A stretch of 40,889 bases of DNA from assembly GCA_018240685.1 (NCBI GenBank), contig JAFEFG010000037.1:1-40889 (forward strand). The letters are read 5' to 3'. The position numbers and the translations under genes are program-made. Origin of the DNA: Pseudomonadota bacterium (GTDB lineage: Bacteria; Pseudomonadota; Alphaproteobacteria; Reyranellales; Reyranellaceae). The first letter of the stretch is position 1. Each line of letters starts with the position of its first letter. The notes under the pieces are model-generated. The model made no database searches. It was not told the DNA's origin and was given only the letters and a program-made list of their open reading frames with translations. Below are positions 8,521 through 16,643 of this stretch, piece after piece.

Positions 8521-10169
8521 GCCTCGCTCCGTGCCCGCCAGGCGGCCAGGGCTTCCGGCGTGTCGATGTCCGTCACCGCCGCCTCTCCCGCCATCTCCAC
8601 CTCGCAGACGAGGTCGGCATATTCGCCAATGAGATGCTTGGCGCCGCTGTCGCCTGCCAGGCCGGCCATCTCCGCGAAGAAACGGCGATCCCAGAGAACG
8701 GGATTTCCCCGCTTGCCGCCGACCGTCGGCACGCAGATCGAGCGACCCTCCACCGGACTGAAAGCCGCCATCAGCCGGTCGAGCAAACCGGCGCTCACGC
8801 CCGGCATGTCACCCAGCTGCACGATCGCGGCGTCGATCTCTCGGCCCAGGCTGCCGATGCCCGCGCGTACCGATGTGCTGAGCCCGGCAGCGAAATCCGG
8901 ATTGCTGACGAAGCGGAGGCGCGATCGCGCGGGAACCGCCTGCTCGATCGTGGACCTCACTTCCGCCGCCATGTGGCCGAGAACGACCACGACCTCGACA
9001 GCCTGGGAGGCAAGTGCCGCCCTGACCGCGTGCACGACCAGGGGCGAGCCCTTGGCGTCGGCGAGGAGCTTGTTGGGGCCGCCCATGCGCGTGGACCGGC
9101 CCGCCGCCAGCACGACCACCGCGACGCGCGGCGCCTGTTGCGGACCGCCCTCTTCGGCGTCGCCCTCGGCACGCGGCTGGGGACGCGTCGCAATTTCTGC
9201 CAGCAGGCCGCCGGCCCCCATGCGGACGATCTCGGCGCGCCCCACCGGCAGTCCGGCGGCGAGTCGCTCGAGCACCATATCGAAACCGTTGTACTTCGGC
9301 GACTTGGCGCAGCCGGGCAATCCCAGCACCGGCCGGCCATCCAGCTCGCCAGTGAGTAGCAGGTTGCCGGGATCGACGGGCATGCCGAAGTGAGTGATCC
9401 TGCCGCCAGCCTGTTCGATGCCCGACGGGACGACGTCGTGTCGGTCGACGATCGCCGAGGCGCCGGCCACCAGCAGGAGGTCACAGCCTTCTGCCGCGAG
9501 TTCCTTCAGAGCTGTGGCGATGGCTGCGCCGTCATGGGCGCAGCGGCGTTCGCCTGCGAGGCTGCTGCCGAGGGAGGAAAGCCGTTTCGTGGTCGTGGTC
9601 ACGGCCTTGTCGAGCACCTTGTCACGCGTTCCCGGCAGCCGGGTCTGAACGAGGCCTACGCGCATGGCCCTGAACGGCGCCACGGAGACCAGTGGCCGAT
9701 TGGCTTCCCCGGCGACGAAGACGGCCCGATCCACTGTCGCGCGCGGTGCCGCGTAGGGAATGATCTTGACCGTCGCGACCATCTGGCGAGGCGTGACGCG
9801 GGCGAAGGGCGGCAGCGTCGCGACGGTGACCGACTCGTCGAGTTCGTTCAACGCGTCGATCCGCTCGGGATCGATCACCGCCAATCCGGCTTCGCGCGCG
9901 AAATGGTTGCACCGGCCGGTGAAGGGTGCGGTGACCTCGATCCCCTCTCCCGCGAGCACCCGGGCGAGCGTTGCGGCGGCCTCATCCTCGTGGATGTCGT
10001 CCGGATCGAGCCGGGCGGCGACAATGCTGGAGACGCCGGCGGCCTTCAGTTTCGCGACATCATCGGCCGACAGCACGCGGCCCTTGGCGAAGTTGATCCC
10101 GTTCGCGCGCCAGCTGTGCGCCAGAATGGCGCCGCCCGCCTCGTCGATCGGGGTCTCGCCGAATCTCAC
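8517..10169 (-). CDS. Molybdopterin-binding domain fused to MobA/MocA-like nucleotidyltransferase
   Basis: The 550-residue protein has two functional parts. Residues 1 to about 325 resemble MoeA/MoCF molybdopterin-binding proteins (VGLVQTRLPGTRDKV from 171, LLLVAGASAI at 231, GLPGCAKS at 283). Residues 349-550 are a nucleotidyltransferase with LAAGRSTRMGGPNKLL (354-369), as in MobA and MocA, which attach GMP or CMP to molybdopterin. An acidic/Pro linker joins them at about 330-348. The family product is a dinucleotide cofactor; next to coxDE-type genes, cytosine dinucleotide is the likely one (inference). The start is a GTG at 10169, overlapping the XdhC stop by four bases (GTGA). The open frame runs on upstream, but that part would be embedded in the XdhC gene. 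Confidence 0.85.
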   Translation of the reverse strand: MRFGETPIDEAGGAILAHSWRANGINFAKGRVLSADDVAKLKAAGVSSIVAARLDPDDIHEDEAAATLARVLAGEGIEVTAPFTGRCNHFAREAGLAVIDPERIDALNELDESVTVATLPPFARVTPRQMVATVKIIPYAAPRATVDRAVFVAGEANRPLVSVAPFRAMRVGLVQTRLPGTRDKVLDKAVTTTTKRLSSLGSSLAGERRCAHDGAAIATALKELAAEGCDLLLVAGASAIVDRHDVVPSGIEQAGGRITHFGMPVDPGNLLLTGELDGRPVLGLPGCAKSPKYNGFDMVLERLAAGLPVGRAEIVRMGAGGLLAEIATRPQPRAEGDAEEGGPQQAPRVAVVVLAAGRSTRMGGPNKLLADAKGSPLVVHAVRAALASQAVEVVVVLGHMAAEVRSTIEQAVPARSRLRFVSNPDFAAGLSTSVRAGIGSLGREIDAAIVQLGDMPGVSAGLLDRLMAAFSPVEGRSICVPTVGGKRGNPVLWDRRFFAEMAGLAGDSGAKHLIGEYADLVCEVEMAGEAAVTDIDTPEALAAWRARSEA

Positions 10170-10894
10170 GCCGCCGCGACCTTGGGTGCGGCAAGCGCTT
10201 CGAGCCGACGCGCCCGCACCTCGATGATCTGGCCGAGAATCGAGACGGCGATCTCGGCCGGCGACTTGGCGCCGATATTGAGACCGACAGGGCCATGGAT
10301 ACGGGCGAACTGCTCGTCGGTGATGCCGGCCTCGGCCAGCCGCTCCTTGCGCTTGGCGTGCGTGCGCTTGCTGCCCAAGGCGCCGATGTAGAACACATCG
10401 GACTTCAGTGCGGCCTCGAGCGCAGGATCGTCGAGCTTCGGGTCGTGCGTCAGCGTCACGACCGCCGTCGAGGCGTCGAGGCCGATCTTCTCGAACGCCT
10501 CGTCTGCCCACTCCTGCATGACCTTCACGCCGGGAAAGCGGTCGTCGGTGGCGAAGGCGCGGCGGGGATCGATGACCGTGACGTCGAAATCGAGCAGCGA
10601 TGCCATTGGCGCCAGCGACTGGGCGATGTGCACCGCACCGACGATGATGAGGCGCGCGGGCGGCACGTAGACGTTCAGGAAGATCTTCTGGTCGCCGATG
10701 TCGACGGTCTCGCTCCGACCGATCCCCATCGCCCGTCGTGCCGCCGACACAAGCGCGGCATCGGACGCGAGTTCGCCCTCGGCGCGATCCGGATAGACCA
10801 GCGTTTCGGCCGCGTCGCTCAGGCGCGTGGCGAGGACCACCGCGCGTCGCTTGGTGCGGGCTTCCTGCAGCGCCGCAAGCGTTTCGCTCTTCAT
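10166..10894 (-). CDS. XdhC-family protein, C-terminal Rossmann type
   Basis: XdhC proteins bind molybdenum cofactor, protect its sulfurated form and insert it into xanthine-dehydrogenase-family enzymes. This 242-residue protein has the C-terminal half of the family: a helical lead (ETLAALQEARTKRRAVVLAT), a Rossmann start at LIIVGAVHIAQSLAP (about 82-96), VTVIDPR, and the conserved tail YIGALGSKRTHAKRKERL and IGAKSPAEIAVSILGQII. The usual GAGH of the Rossmann turn reads GAVH here. The N-terminal family domain is encoded separately just upstream (10899-11219). It follows that gene after four bases and overlaps the next gene by four. Confidence 0.85.
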   Translation of the reverse strand: MKSETLAALQEARTKRRAVVLATRLSDAAETLVYPDRAEGELASDAALVSAARRAMGIGRSETVDIGDQKIFLNVYVPPARLIIVGAVHIAQSLAPMASLLDFDVTVIDPRRAFATDDRFPGVKVMQEWADEAFEKIGLDASTAVVTLTHDPKLDDPALEAALKSDVFYIGALGSKRTHAKRKERLAEAGITDEQFARIHGPVGLNIGAKSPAEIAVSILGQIIEVRARRLEALAAPKVAAA

Positions 10895-10898
10895 GGGA

Positions 10899-11219
10899 TC
10901 ACTTCACCTTCTCGACGAACACCTGGACCTTGCCGCCGCAGGCGAGACCGACATCCCAGGCCTGCTCATCCGTGACGCCGAAGTCGAGCAATCTCGGCTT
11001 GCCGTCCGCGATCGAAGCCAGCGCTTCCTTGACGACGGCACCTTCGATGCAGCCGCCCGACACCGATCCGACCATGGCGCCAGTGTCGTCCACCGCGAGC
11101 TGGCTGCCGACGGGCCGAGGAGACGATCCCCAGGTGGTGATCACCGTGGCCACGGCCACGCCCTTGCCCGAAGCCTTCCACTTGCCGACCTGATCCAGCA
11201 CTTCCAGCGCGTCGCTCAT
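10899..11219 (-). CDS. XdhC/CoxI-family N-terminal domain as a stand-alone protein
   Basis: This 106-residue protein matches only the N-terminal domain of XdhC/CoxI. It carries the family motifs TTWGSSPRPVGSQLAV, GSVSGGCIEGAVV and the closing CGGKVQVFVE, whose two cysteines are conserved. It has a strong ribosome site, AAGGAG, placed over the coxE-like stop codon. The next gene supplies the C-terminal half in another reading frame, so the full-length protein is split at its domain boundary. The pair may be a natural two-subunit form or an old frameshift. Both halves keep good motifs and their own start codons, which favours two functional proteins. Confidence 0.85.
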   Translation of the reverse strand: MSDALEVLDQVGKWKASGKGVAVATVITTWGSSPRPVGSQLAVDDTGAMVGSVSGGCIEGAVVKEALASIADGKPRLLDFGVTDEQAWDVGLACGGKVQVFVEKVK

Positions 11220-11222
11220 GGT

Positions 11223-12485
11223 CTACTCCTTGCGTAGTTCCGTCTGCCAGCCGGTGAGGCGTTTGTCCGCGGTATGGATGTTCGTGTCCAATGCCGCGAT
11301 CAACCCGGCCAGACTCTCCAGATTGTGGACCGGCCGAAACTCGTCGACATGCGGCAGCATGGCCTTGTTTCCCTGAGATTTGGGCTCGTAGGCGCCATAT
11401 CTCAAGAGCGGATTCAGCCAGATGAGGCGGCTGCAGGATTTGTGCAGGCGTTCCATCTCCTCCGCCAGGCCCGCCGCGCCTTCGCGGTCGAGACCGTCGG
11501 TGATCAACAGGACCACGGCCCCCTGCCCGAGCACGCGCCGCGACCAGCGATTGTTGAATTCATGCAGCGCCAGTCCGATGCGCGTTCCGCCCGACCAGTC
11601 CTCGACCTGGGCCGATGCCTTCTGCAGCGCGATGTCGACGTCACGATTGCGCAACGCGCGCGTCACATTGCTGAGCCGGGTGCCGAACGTGAAGCAGAAC
11701 ACCCGGTCGCGGTCGTTGGTGATCGCGTGCATGAAATGGAGGAACATCCGCGTATAGCGGGCCATCGATCCAGAGATGTCGCACAGGACCACCAGCGGCG
11801 GCGGCCTCCGCCGCGGCTCGCGCTTGCGCAGCTCGATCAGTCCCTCGGGCCGCAGGGCACGGCGCAGCGAAGCGCGGAAGTCGACGCGCGCCCCACGGCG
11901 CGCCGGCTGGTAGCGGCGCGTCCGCCGCTCCGGCACCGGCAGGCGCAGGCGCGAAATCGCCCTCAGGGCCTCGTCGATCTCGGACTGGCTCATCTGCTCG
12001 AAGTCACGGTGCTGCAGCACCTCGCGGTCCGAGACCGTGAACGTCGCCTCGACCTCGACCTCAGGCGGTTCGCTTTCCTTGTCCTCGGGGGCCTCGCCCT
12101 GCCCCGGCTGCAGCGCCTCCTGCAGGCGACGGCTGAGCTGCTTGCGTTTGTCCTGATCGGCCGGCACGCCGATCTGGGGCAGCAGCATCTCCATCATCTT
12201 CTCGAGCAGGCGCGGATTGCGCCAGTAGACGTGGAACGCCTGGTCGAAGATCTCGCGCTGGTCGCGCCGGTTCACGAACACCGAATGGAGCGTCCAGTAG
12301 AAATCCTCACGGCTCTTGAGGCCCGCGGCTTCGACGGCCTCTATGGCCCGCAACACCTGCCCCGGCCCCACGCGCAGTCCGGCCGTGCGCAGGGTTCGCG
12401 CGAAGTGCACGATGTTGCTGGCAAGCTTGTCTCCGGCCGGGCGATCGCCGCGTGCCGGTTCCGCTGCAGGAGGCAGCGCATCCAT
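11223..12485 (-). CDS. coxE: CoxE-like VWA-domain protein
   Basis: CoxE-type proteins partner the MoxR ATPase CoxD in maturing the molybdenum centre of aerobic CO dehydrogenase and relatives. The 420-residue protein has a helical N-terminus (KLASNIVHFARTLRTAGLRVGPG), an acidic/charged middle and a C-terminal VWA domain. Its metal-ion-dependent adhesion site is intact: DISGS at 236-240, the Thr in SGGTRIG and the Asp in LITDGLDRE. I chose the ATG at 12485, which has GAGG eight bases upstream; a TTG at 12503 would add six residues. It follows coxD with a ten-base gap and precedes the short XdhC gene closely. Confidence 0.88.
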   Translation of the reverse strand: MDALPPAAEPARGDRPAGDKLASNIVHFARTLRTAGLRVGPGQVLRAIEAVEAAGLKSREDFYWTLHSVFVNRRDQREIFDQAFHVYWRNPRLLEKMMEMLLPQIGVPADQDKRKQLSRRLQEALQPGQGEAPEDKESEPPEVEVEATFTVSDREVLQHRDFEQMSQSEIDEALRAISRLRLPVPERRTRRYQPARRGARVDFRASLRRALRPEGLIELRKREPRRRPPPLVVLCDISGSMARYTRMFLHFMHAITNDRDRVFCFTFGTRLSNVTRALRNRDVDIALQKASAQVEDWSGGTRIGLALHEFNNRWSRRVLGQGAVVLLITDGLDREGAAGLAEEMERLHKSCSRLIWLNPLLRYGAYEPKSQGNKAMLPHVDEFRPVHNLESLAGLIAALDTNIHTADKRLTGWQTELRKE

Positions 12486-12495
12486 TCCGTGTTCC

Positions 12496-13419
12496 TCAGC
12501 CAAGTGGCTGGGCGGCGATATCGGCCTTGACCTTGCGCAGGATGTCGGCCGCTTCCGAGCCCTGCAGGCGCTGGATGTCGTCCTGGTACTTCAACAGCAC
12601 GCCCAGCGTGTCGTTGATCGACTTGGGGTCGAGATCGAGGGTGTTCAATTCGGAAAGGGCCGTGGCCCAGTCGATCGACTCGGCCACCCCCGGCGACTTG
12701 AAGAGGTCGAGCTTGCGCAGCTCCTGGACGAAGCCGACGACCTGCCGCGACAGCCGCTCGCTGGCGCCGGGCGCCTTCACCTTCAGGATCTCCAGCTCTC
12801 GCTTGAGGTCTGGATAGTCCACCCAGTGGTAGAAGCAGCGACGCTTCAGCGCGTCGTGAATCTCGCGGGTGCGGTTCGAGGTGATGATGACGATCGGCGT
12901 CTGCGCCGCCTTGACCGTGCCGAGTTCGGGGATCGTCACCTGGAAATCGGAAAGCACCTCGAGGAGATAGGCCTCGAAGGGCTCGTCGGTTCGATCCAGC
13001 TCGTCGATCAGCAGGATCGGCGCGCCTTCCGTATGCGGCTGGAGCGCCTCGAGCAGCGGGCGCCGGATGAGGAAGCGCTCGTTGAAGATGTCGGACTCGA
13101 GTTCGCTGCGGTCGTGCACGCCTTGCGCTTCGGCCAGCCGGATCTCGATCATCTGGCGGGCATAGTTCCACTCGTATACGGCCGACGAGACGTCGAGGCC
13201 CTCGTAGCACTGAAGCCGGATCAGGGGCCGCTTCAACGTCGTCGCCAGCACCTTGGCGATCTCGGTCTTGCCGACGCCTGCCTCGCCTTCGCAGAACAGC
13301 GGGCGGCCAAGCTTGAGGGCGAGGAAGAGGACGGTGGCGAGACTGCGGTCGGCGATGTAGTCGCCGCCTTTCAGAAGCTCGACGGTGGCGTCGATCGACG
13401 TCGGCTGTGGCGAGGGCAT
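12496..13419 (-). CDS. coxD: CoxD-like MoxR-family AAA+ ATPase
   Basis: CoxD is an AAA+ chaperone needed for posttranslational assembly of the Mo/Cu/S centre of CO dehydrogenase in Oligotropha. The 307-residue protein has Walker A GEAGVGKT (45-52), Walker B ILLIDE (135-140), sensor 1 in IITSNRTRE and the arginine-rich ALKRRCFYHW typical of this MoxR subgroup. The ATG at 13419 has GGGAG nine bases upstream and gives the usual family start. An in-frame ATG at 13458 would add 13 residues. It is the first gene of the minus-strand operon and is divergent from the short-chain dehydrogenase across 98 bases. No coxMSL structural genes are adjacent, so the client enzyme is unknown. Confidence 0.88.
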   Translation of the reverse strand: MPSPQPTSIDATVELLKGGDYIADRSLATVLFLALKLGRPLFCEGEAGVGKTEIAKVLATTLKRPLIRLQCYEGLDVSSAVYEWNYARQMIEIRLAEAQGVHDRSELESDIFNERFLIRRPLLEALQPHTEGAPILLIDELDRTDEPFEAYLLEVLSDFQVTIPELGTVKAAQTPIVIITSNRTREIHDALKRRCFYHWVDYPDLKRELEILKVKAPGASERLSRQVVGFVQELRKLDLFKSPGVAESIDWATALSELNTLDLDPKSINDTLGVLLKYQDDIQRLQGSEAADILRKVKADIAAQPLG

Positions 13420-13517
13420 AGGACTCCCGAAACGCTTTGGAGGCTCAGTGTAGCGCATGAGTTGACAGGCCGGTATGGTTGGAAATGGCCGTTAATTCAA
13501 GCATTTGGGAGGTAACC

Positions 13518-14261
13518 ATGGCGGATGGGCTGTTCAAGGGGCGTACAGCGGTCGTCACTGGCGGCGCGCGGGGGATCGGCCTTGCCTGCGCTGCGAAAAT
13601 CGTCGCCGGCGGCGGACGGGTGGCCTTGTGGGACCGCGACCTGGCCCGCGCCGAGCAATCCGCCCGGCAACTCGGAGGCGCCCTCGCCGTCGAGGTCGAC
13701 GTGACCAGCGAAGGCTCCATCGAAACGGCGCTGGCAGTCACCGAGGAGAAACTGGCCGGCCCTGACATCCTGGTGGCGAGCGCCGGCATCACGGGGCCGA
13801 ACACGACCGTGATCCAGTATCCGGTCGACGCCTGGCGGCAGGTGATCGAGATCAACCTGACCGGCGTCTTCCTGTGCAATCGCGCCCTGGCGCCGGGCAT
13901 GGTGCAGCGCGGCTGGGGGCGGATCGTCAACATCGCTTCGGTCGCCGGCAAGGAAGGCAATCCCAACGCTTCGGCCTATTCCGCCTCCAAGGCCGCCGTG
14001 ATCGGCCTCACCAAGTCGCTCGGCAAGGAACTTGCTACGTCCGGCGTGCTGGTGAACTGCGTGGCGCCGGCTGTGGTGAAGACGGAGTTGTTCAGCCAGA
14101 TGACCGAGCAGCACATCCAGTACATGCTTTCAAAGATTCCGATGAACCGATTCGGCGAGGTCGAGGAAGTCGCCGAGATGGTGGCGTGGCTTGCCTCGCC
14201 GCTCTGCACCTTCGCGACCGGTGCGGCCTTCGATCTTTCCGGCGGGAGGGCAACCTACTGA
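13518..14261 (+). CDS. Short-chain dehydrogenase/reductase (NAD(P)-dependent)
   Basis: This 247-residue classical SDR has the nucleotide-binding TGGARGIG near the N-terminus, ASAGI in place of NNAG, and the catalytic Ser in NIAS with the YxxxK motif YSASK. The C-terminus, DLSGGRATY, resembles dehydrogenases acting on 2-keto-3-deoxy sugar acids (fuconate/rhamnonate pathway), but SDR substrates cannot be read from sequence alone. The ATG at 13518 has GGGAGG nine to four bases upstream; the open frame extends back to 13479 without ribosome-site support. A TTGACA lies at 13462-13467, with only a weak -10 after it. Its stop overlaps the amidase start by one base (TGATG), implying coupled translation. 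Confidence 0.88.
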   Translation: MADGLFKGRTAVVTGGARGIGLACAAKIVAGGGRVALWDRDLARAEQSARQLGGALAVEVDVTSEGSIETALAVTEEKLAGPDILVASAGITGPNTTVIQYPVDAWRQVIEINLTGVFLCNRALAPGMVQRGWGRIVNIASVAGKEGNPNASAYSASKAAVIGLTKSLGKELATSGVLVNCVAPAVVKTELFSQMTEQHIQYMLSKIPMNRFGEVEEVAEMVAWLASPLCTFATGAAFDLSGGRATY

Positions 14262-15670
14262 TGTCCGCCCTGCACGATCTCACGCTCGTCGAACTGGCCG
14301 ACGGCCTGGCAGCGAGGCGCTTCTCCTCGCGCGAAATCGTCGACGCCCTGCTCGGCCGCATCGCGAAAGCCGACGAAAAGCTCCACGCCTTCACGGAAGT
14401 CTATGCCGAGGAGGCCAAGGCTCTCGCCAATGCCACGGACGCCGCGCGCGCCTCTGGCTTCCCACTGGGTCCGCTGCACGGCTTGCCTGTCGCGTACAAG
14501 GATCTTTGCGACATCGCCGGTCGTATCGGCACCGGCGGATCCAAGATGTACGCCGCGCGCACGGCGACCGAGACCGCAAACACCATCGAGCGGCTCACGG
14601 CCGCCGGAATGCCGCCGCTCGGCAAGCTGCACATGGTCGAATTCGCATTCGGCGGCTGGGGGACCAACCCGCTGATGGGCGCGCCGTGGAATCCGTGGGA
14701 CCTCAAGACGCATCGCGTGCCGGGCGGCTCGTCGAGCGGCACGGGCGTTGCGGTGGCGGCGCGCCTGGTGCCGGCGGGGATCGGCAGCGACACCGGCGGC
14801 TCGGTGCGCATTCCGTCGGCCTTCAACGGTCTCGTGGGCCTCAAGGTCACTTTCGGCCGCATCGGCCTGTCCGGCACCATGTTGCTGAGCTGGACGCTCG
14901 ATTCGATCGGCCCGATGGCCCGTTGTGTCGAAGATTGCGCCCTACTGCTGAATGCCCTCGCCGCCCCCGATCCGCGCGACCCGACGACGCTCGGCCAGCC
15001 ACTCGAGGACTTCACGCTGGCGGTCAAGCCGGCCTCGGTCAAAGGCATGCGGCTCGCCGTTCCTGACAGTCGCCAGCTTCCCGACTTCATGCATCCGGAT
15101 GTCGTCCAGGCCTGGCAGACGGCGGCGAGGACCTTCGAAAGCCTCGGCGCCTCGGTCGAGGCGGTGCGTCTGCCGGACTGGTACTTCGACCTGTCGCGCC
15201 CGGCCGGGACGATCATCGCGTCGGAAGCGTTCTCCCTTCACCGCGCCTATATCGAAGACACCACCAAGCCGATCGGCCCTGGCGTGCGTGGCCGGGCCCT
15301 GGCTGCGAAGCAATTCGCCGCCGGCGCCTATGCCGAGGAGATCCGCACGATGGCCGACCGGCGGCGTGCCTTTGCCGACTGGTTCCGGCCCTACGACGCC
15401 ATCCTGATGCCGACGGTCGCCGTGCCTGCCATCCCGCTGGCCGAGGTGGATGAGGCGTCCCCGATTCCGGGCTATCTCACCCGGCCGGCGAACTATCTCG
15501 GCCTGTGCAGTCTCGCGATGCCGTCAGGACAGTCGGGCGGCCTGCCGCTCGGCATCCAGATCGTCGGCAAGCCCTTTGCCGAGCGCGACGTGCTGCGGCT
15601 CGGCAAGGCCTTCCAGGATGCGACGGACTTCCATCGCCGGGCGCCGGATCTGACAAGCCTGGGACTCTGA
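14261..15670 (+). CDS. Amidase-signature-family amidohydrolase
   Basis: The 469-residue protein is a full-length amidase-signature enzyme, hydrolysing C-N amide bonds. The Ser-cisSer-Lys triad is visible as Lys80 in PVAYKDL, the Ser cluster 157-159 in GGSSSGTG, and Ser181 in SDTGGSVRIP. It lacks the partner genes gatB and gatC, so it is more likely a catabolic amidase than the GatA subunit of the tRNA amidotransferase. It starts within the TGATG overlap with the SDR, and the open frame upstream of 14261 is only a shadow of that gene. The pair probably act in one small catabolic pathway with unknown substrate. Confidence 0.9.
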   Translation: MSALHDLTLVELADGLAARRFSSREIVDALLGRIAKADEKLHAFTEVYAEEAKALANATDAARASGFPLGPLHGLPVAYKDLCDIAGRIGTGGSKMYAARTATETANTIERLTAAGMPPLGKLHMVEFAFGGWGTNPLMGAPWNPWDLKTHRVPGGSSSGTGVAVAARLVPAGIGSDTGGSVRIPSAFNGLVGLKVTFGRIGLSGTMLLSWTLDSIGPMARCVEDCALLLNALAAPDPRDPTTLGQPLEDFTLAVKPASVKGMRLAVPDSRQLPDFMHPDVVQAWQTAARTFESLGASVEAVRLPDWYFDLSRPAGTIIASEAFSLHRAYIEDTTKPIGPGVRGRALAAKQFAAGAYAEEIRTMADRRRAFADWFRPYDAILMPTVAVPAIPLAEVDEASPIPGYLTRPANYLGLCSLAMPSGQSGGLPLGIQIVGKPFAERDVLRLGKAFQDATDFHRRAPDLTSLGL

Positions 15671-15677
15671 CCGGACT

Positions 15678-15693
15678 GGGGCCGAGAGGCCCC
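15678..15693. terminator. GC-rich hairpin between convergent genes
   Basis: GGGGCC, GAGA tetraloop and GGCCCC form a perfect 6-bp hairpin in the 35-base gap between the amidase and prpB stop codons. It lacks a T-run on either side, so a role in bidirectional termination is only suggested by position. Confidence 0.35.
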
Positions 15694-15705
15694 CGCCCGA
15701 TCGAG

Positions 15706-16626
15706 TCATCGCTGCGGCATTCCCTGCGGAACCACCGTTGCCACGATCGAGGCGTCGAGAGCCTCGTACTCGTGATAGCCGATCGTCGCGTAGAGTTCGG
15801 CGCGCGTCTGCATCTGATCGAGCAGGTTCTGGGTGCCGCCGTCACGCCGCAGCGCGGCGTAGAGCTTCGCCTGTGCCTTGTTGGCCACGCGGAACGCGGA
15901 TACCGGCCAGATCACCATCTTGTAGCCCATCGCCTCGAACTCGCCGGCCGTAAAGAAGGGAGTCCGGCCGAACTCTGTCATGTTGGCGAGCAGCTTCACG
16001 CCTGGCATCGCCTTGGCGAAGGCCCGGAACATGTCGGCGTTGGTGAGCGCCTCGGGGAAGATCGCATCGGCACCCGCCTCGATATAGCGGCGGGCGCGGG
16101 CCACGGCACCGTCGATGCCCTCACTGGCGGCGGCATCCGTACGGGCGATCACGACGAGATCCCGTCGCGCCTTGCGCGCGGCCGCAACTTTCGCCGCCAT
16201 GTCGGAGGGATCGGCGAGCTTCTTGTCATTGAGATGGCCGCACTTCTTCGGCAGGAGCTGATCCTCGATGTGCACTGCGCCCGCACCCGCCTCCTCGAAC
16301 GCGCGGACCATGTGCATGACGTTCAGCGCCTCGCCATAACCGGTGTCGCCGTCGACCAGCAGCGGCAGGCCGGCCGCGCGCGCCACCTGCCGGATGAAGA
16401 AGCACACCTCATCCACCGTGATGACGCCGAGGTCGGGCAGGCCCATCGATGCCGACATCGCCGCGCCGGAGAGGTAGAGCGCCTCGAAGTCGGCCTGCCT
16501 CGCCTGCAGGGCTGCGAGCCCGTTGTGGGCGCCGGGCATCTGCAGGATCCCCGGCCGTTCCAGCAGGGAGCGGAACCGTTGTCCGGCGGGAAGCTGGGGC
16601 AGATCCGCGGCGACGAGATAGGGCAT
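15706..16626 (-). CDS. prpB: Isocitrate lyase/PEP mutase family enzyme, probably 2-methylisocitrate lyase
   Basis: The 306-residue protein is a TIM-barrel lyase. VDGDTGYG (91-98) supplies metal-binding aspartates, EDQLLPKKCGH contains the catalytic-loop KKCGH (127-131), and TEFGRTP is the substrate-binding motif typical of PrpB. PrpB splits 2-methylisocitrate to pyruvate and succinate in propionate breakdown. No prpC or prpD is adjacent, so a related activity such as oxaloacetate or 2,3-dimethylmalate cleavage cannot be excluded. The ATG at 16626 has GGAGAGG just upstream. It is the last gene of a four-gene minus-strand series and follows the EamA transporter by 17 bases. Confidence 0.7.
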   Translation of the reverse strand: MPYLVAADLPQLPAGQRFRSLLERPGILQMPGAHNGLAALQARQADFEALYLSGAAMSASMGLPDLGVITVDEVCFFIRQVARAAGLPLLVDGDTGYGEALNVMHMVRAFEEAGAGAVHIEDQLLPKKCGHLNDKKLADPSDMAAKVAAARKARRDLVVIARTDAAASEGIDGAVARARRYIEAGADAIFPEALTNADMFRAFAKAMPGVKLLANMTEFGRTPFFTAGEFEAMGYKMVIWPVSAFRVANKAQAKLYAALRRDGGTQNLLDQMQTRAELYATIGYHEYEALDASIVATVVPQGMPQR

Positions 16627-16643
16627 TCATCCTCTCCTTCTCT

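Noticed and set aside
8517..10511. Longer version of the molybdopterin/nucleotidyltransferase protein starting at 10511
   Set aside because: The extra 114 codons overlap the XdhC gene in another frame; the GTG at 10169 gives a GTGA overlap and the expected N-terminus.
13462..13490. TTGACA upstream of the short-chain dehydrogenase as a full promoter
   Set aside because: No acceptable -10 hexamer follows at 16-19 bases, so I mention it in the gene entry but do not list it.
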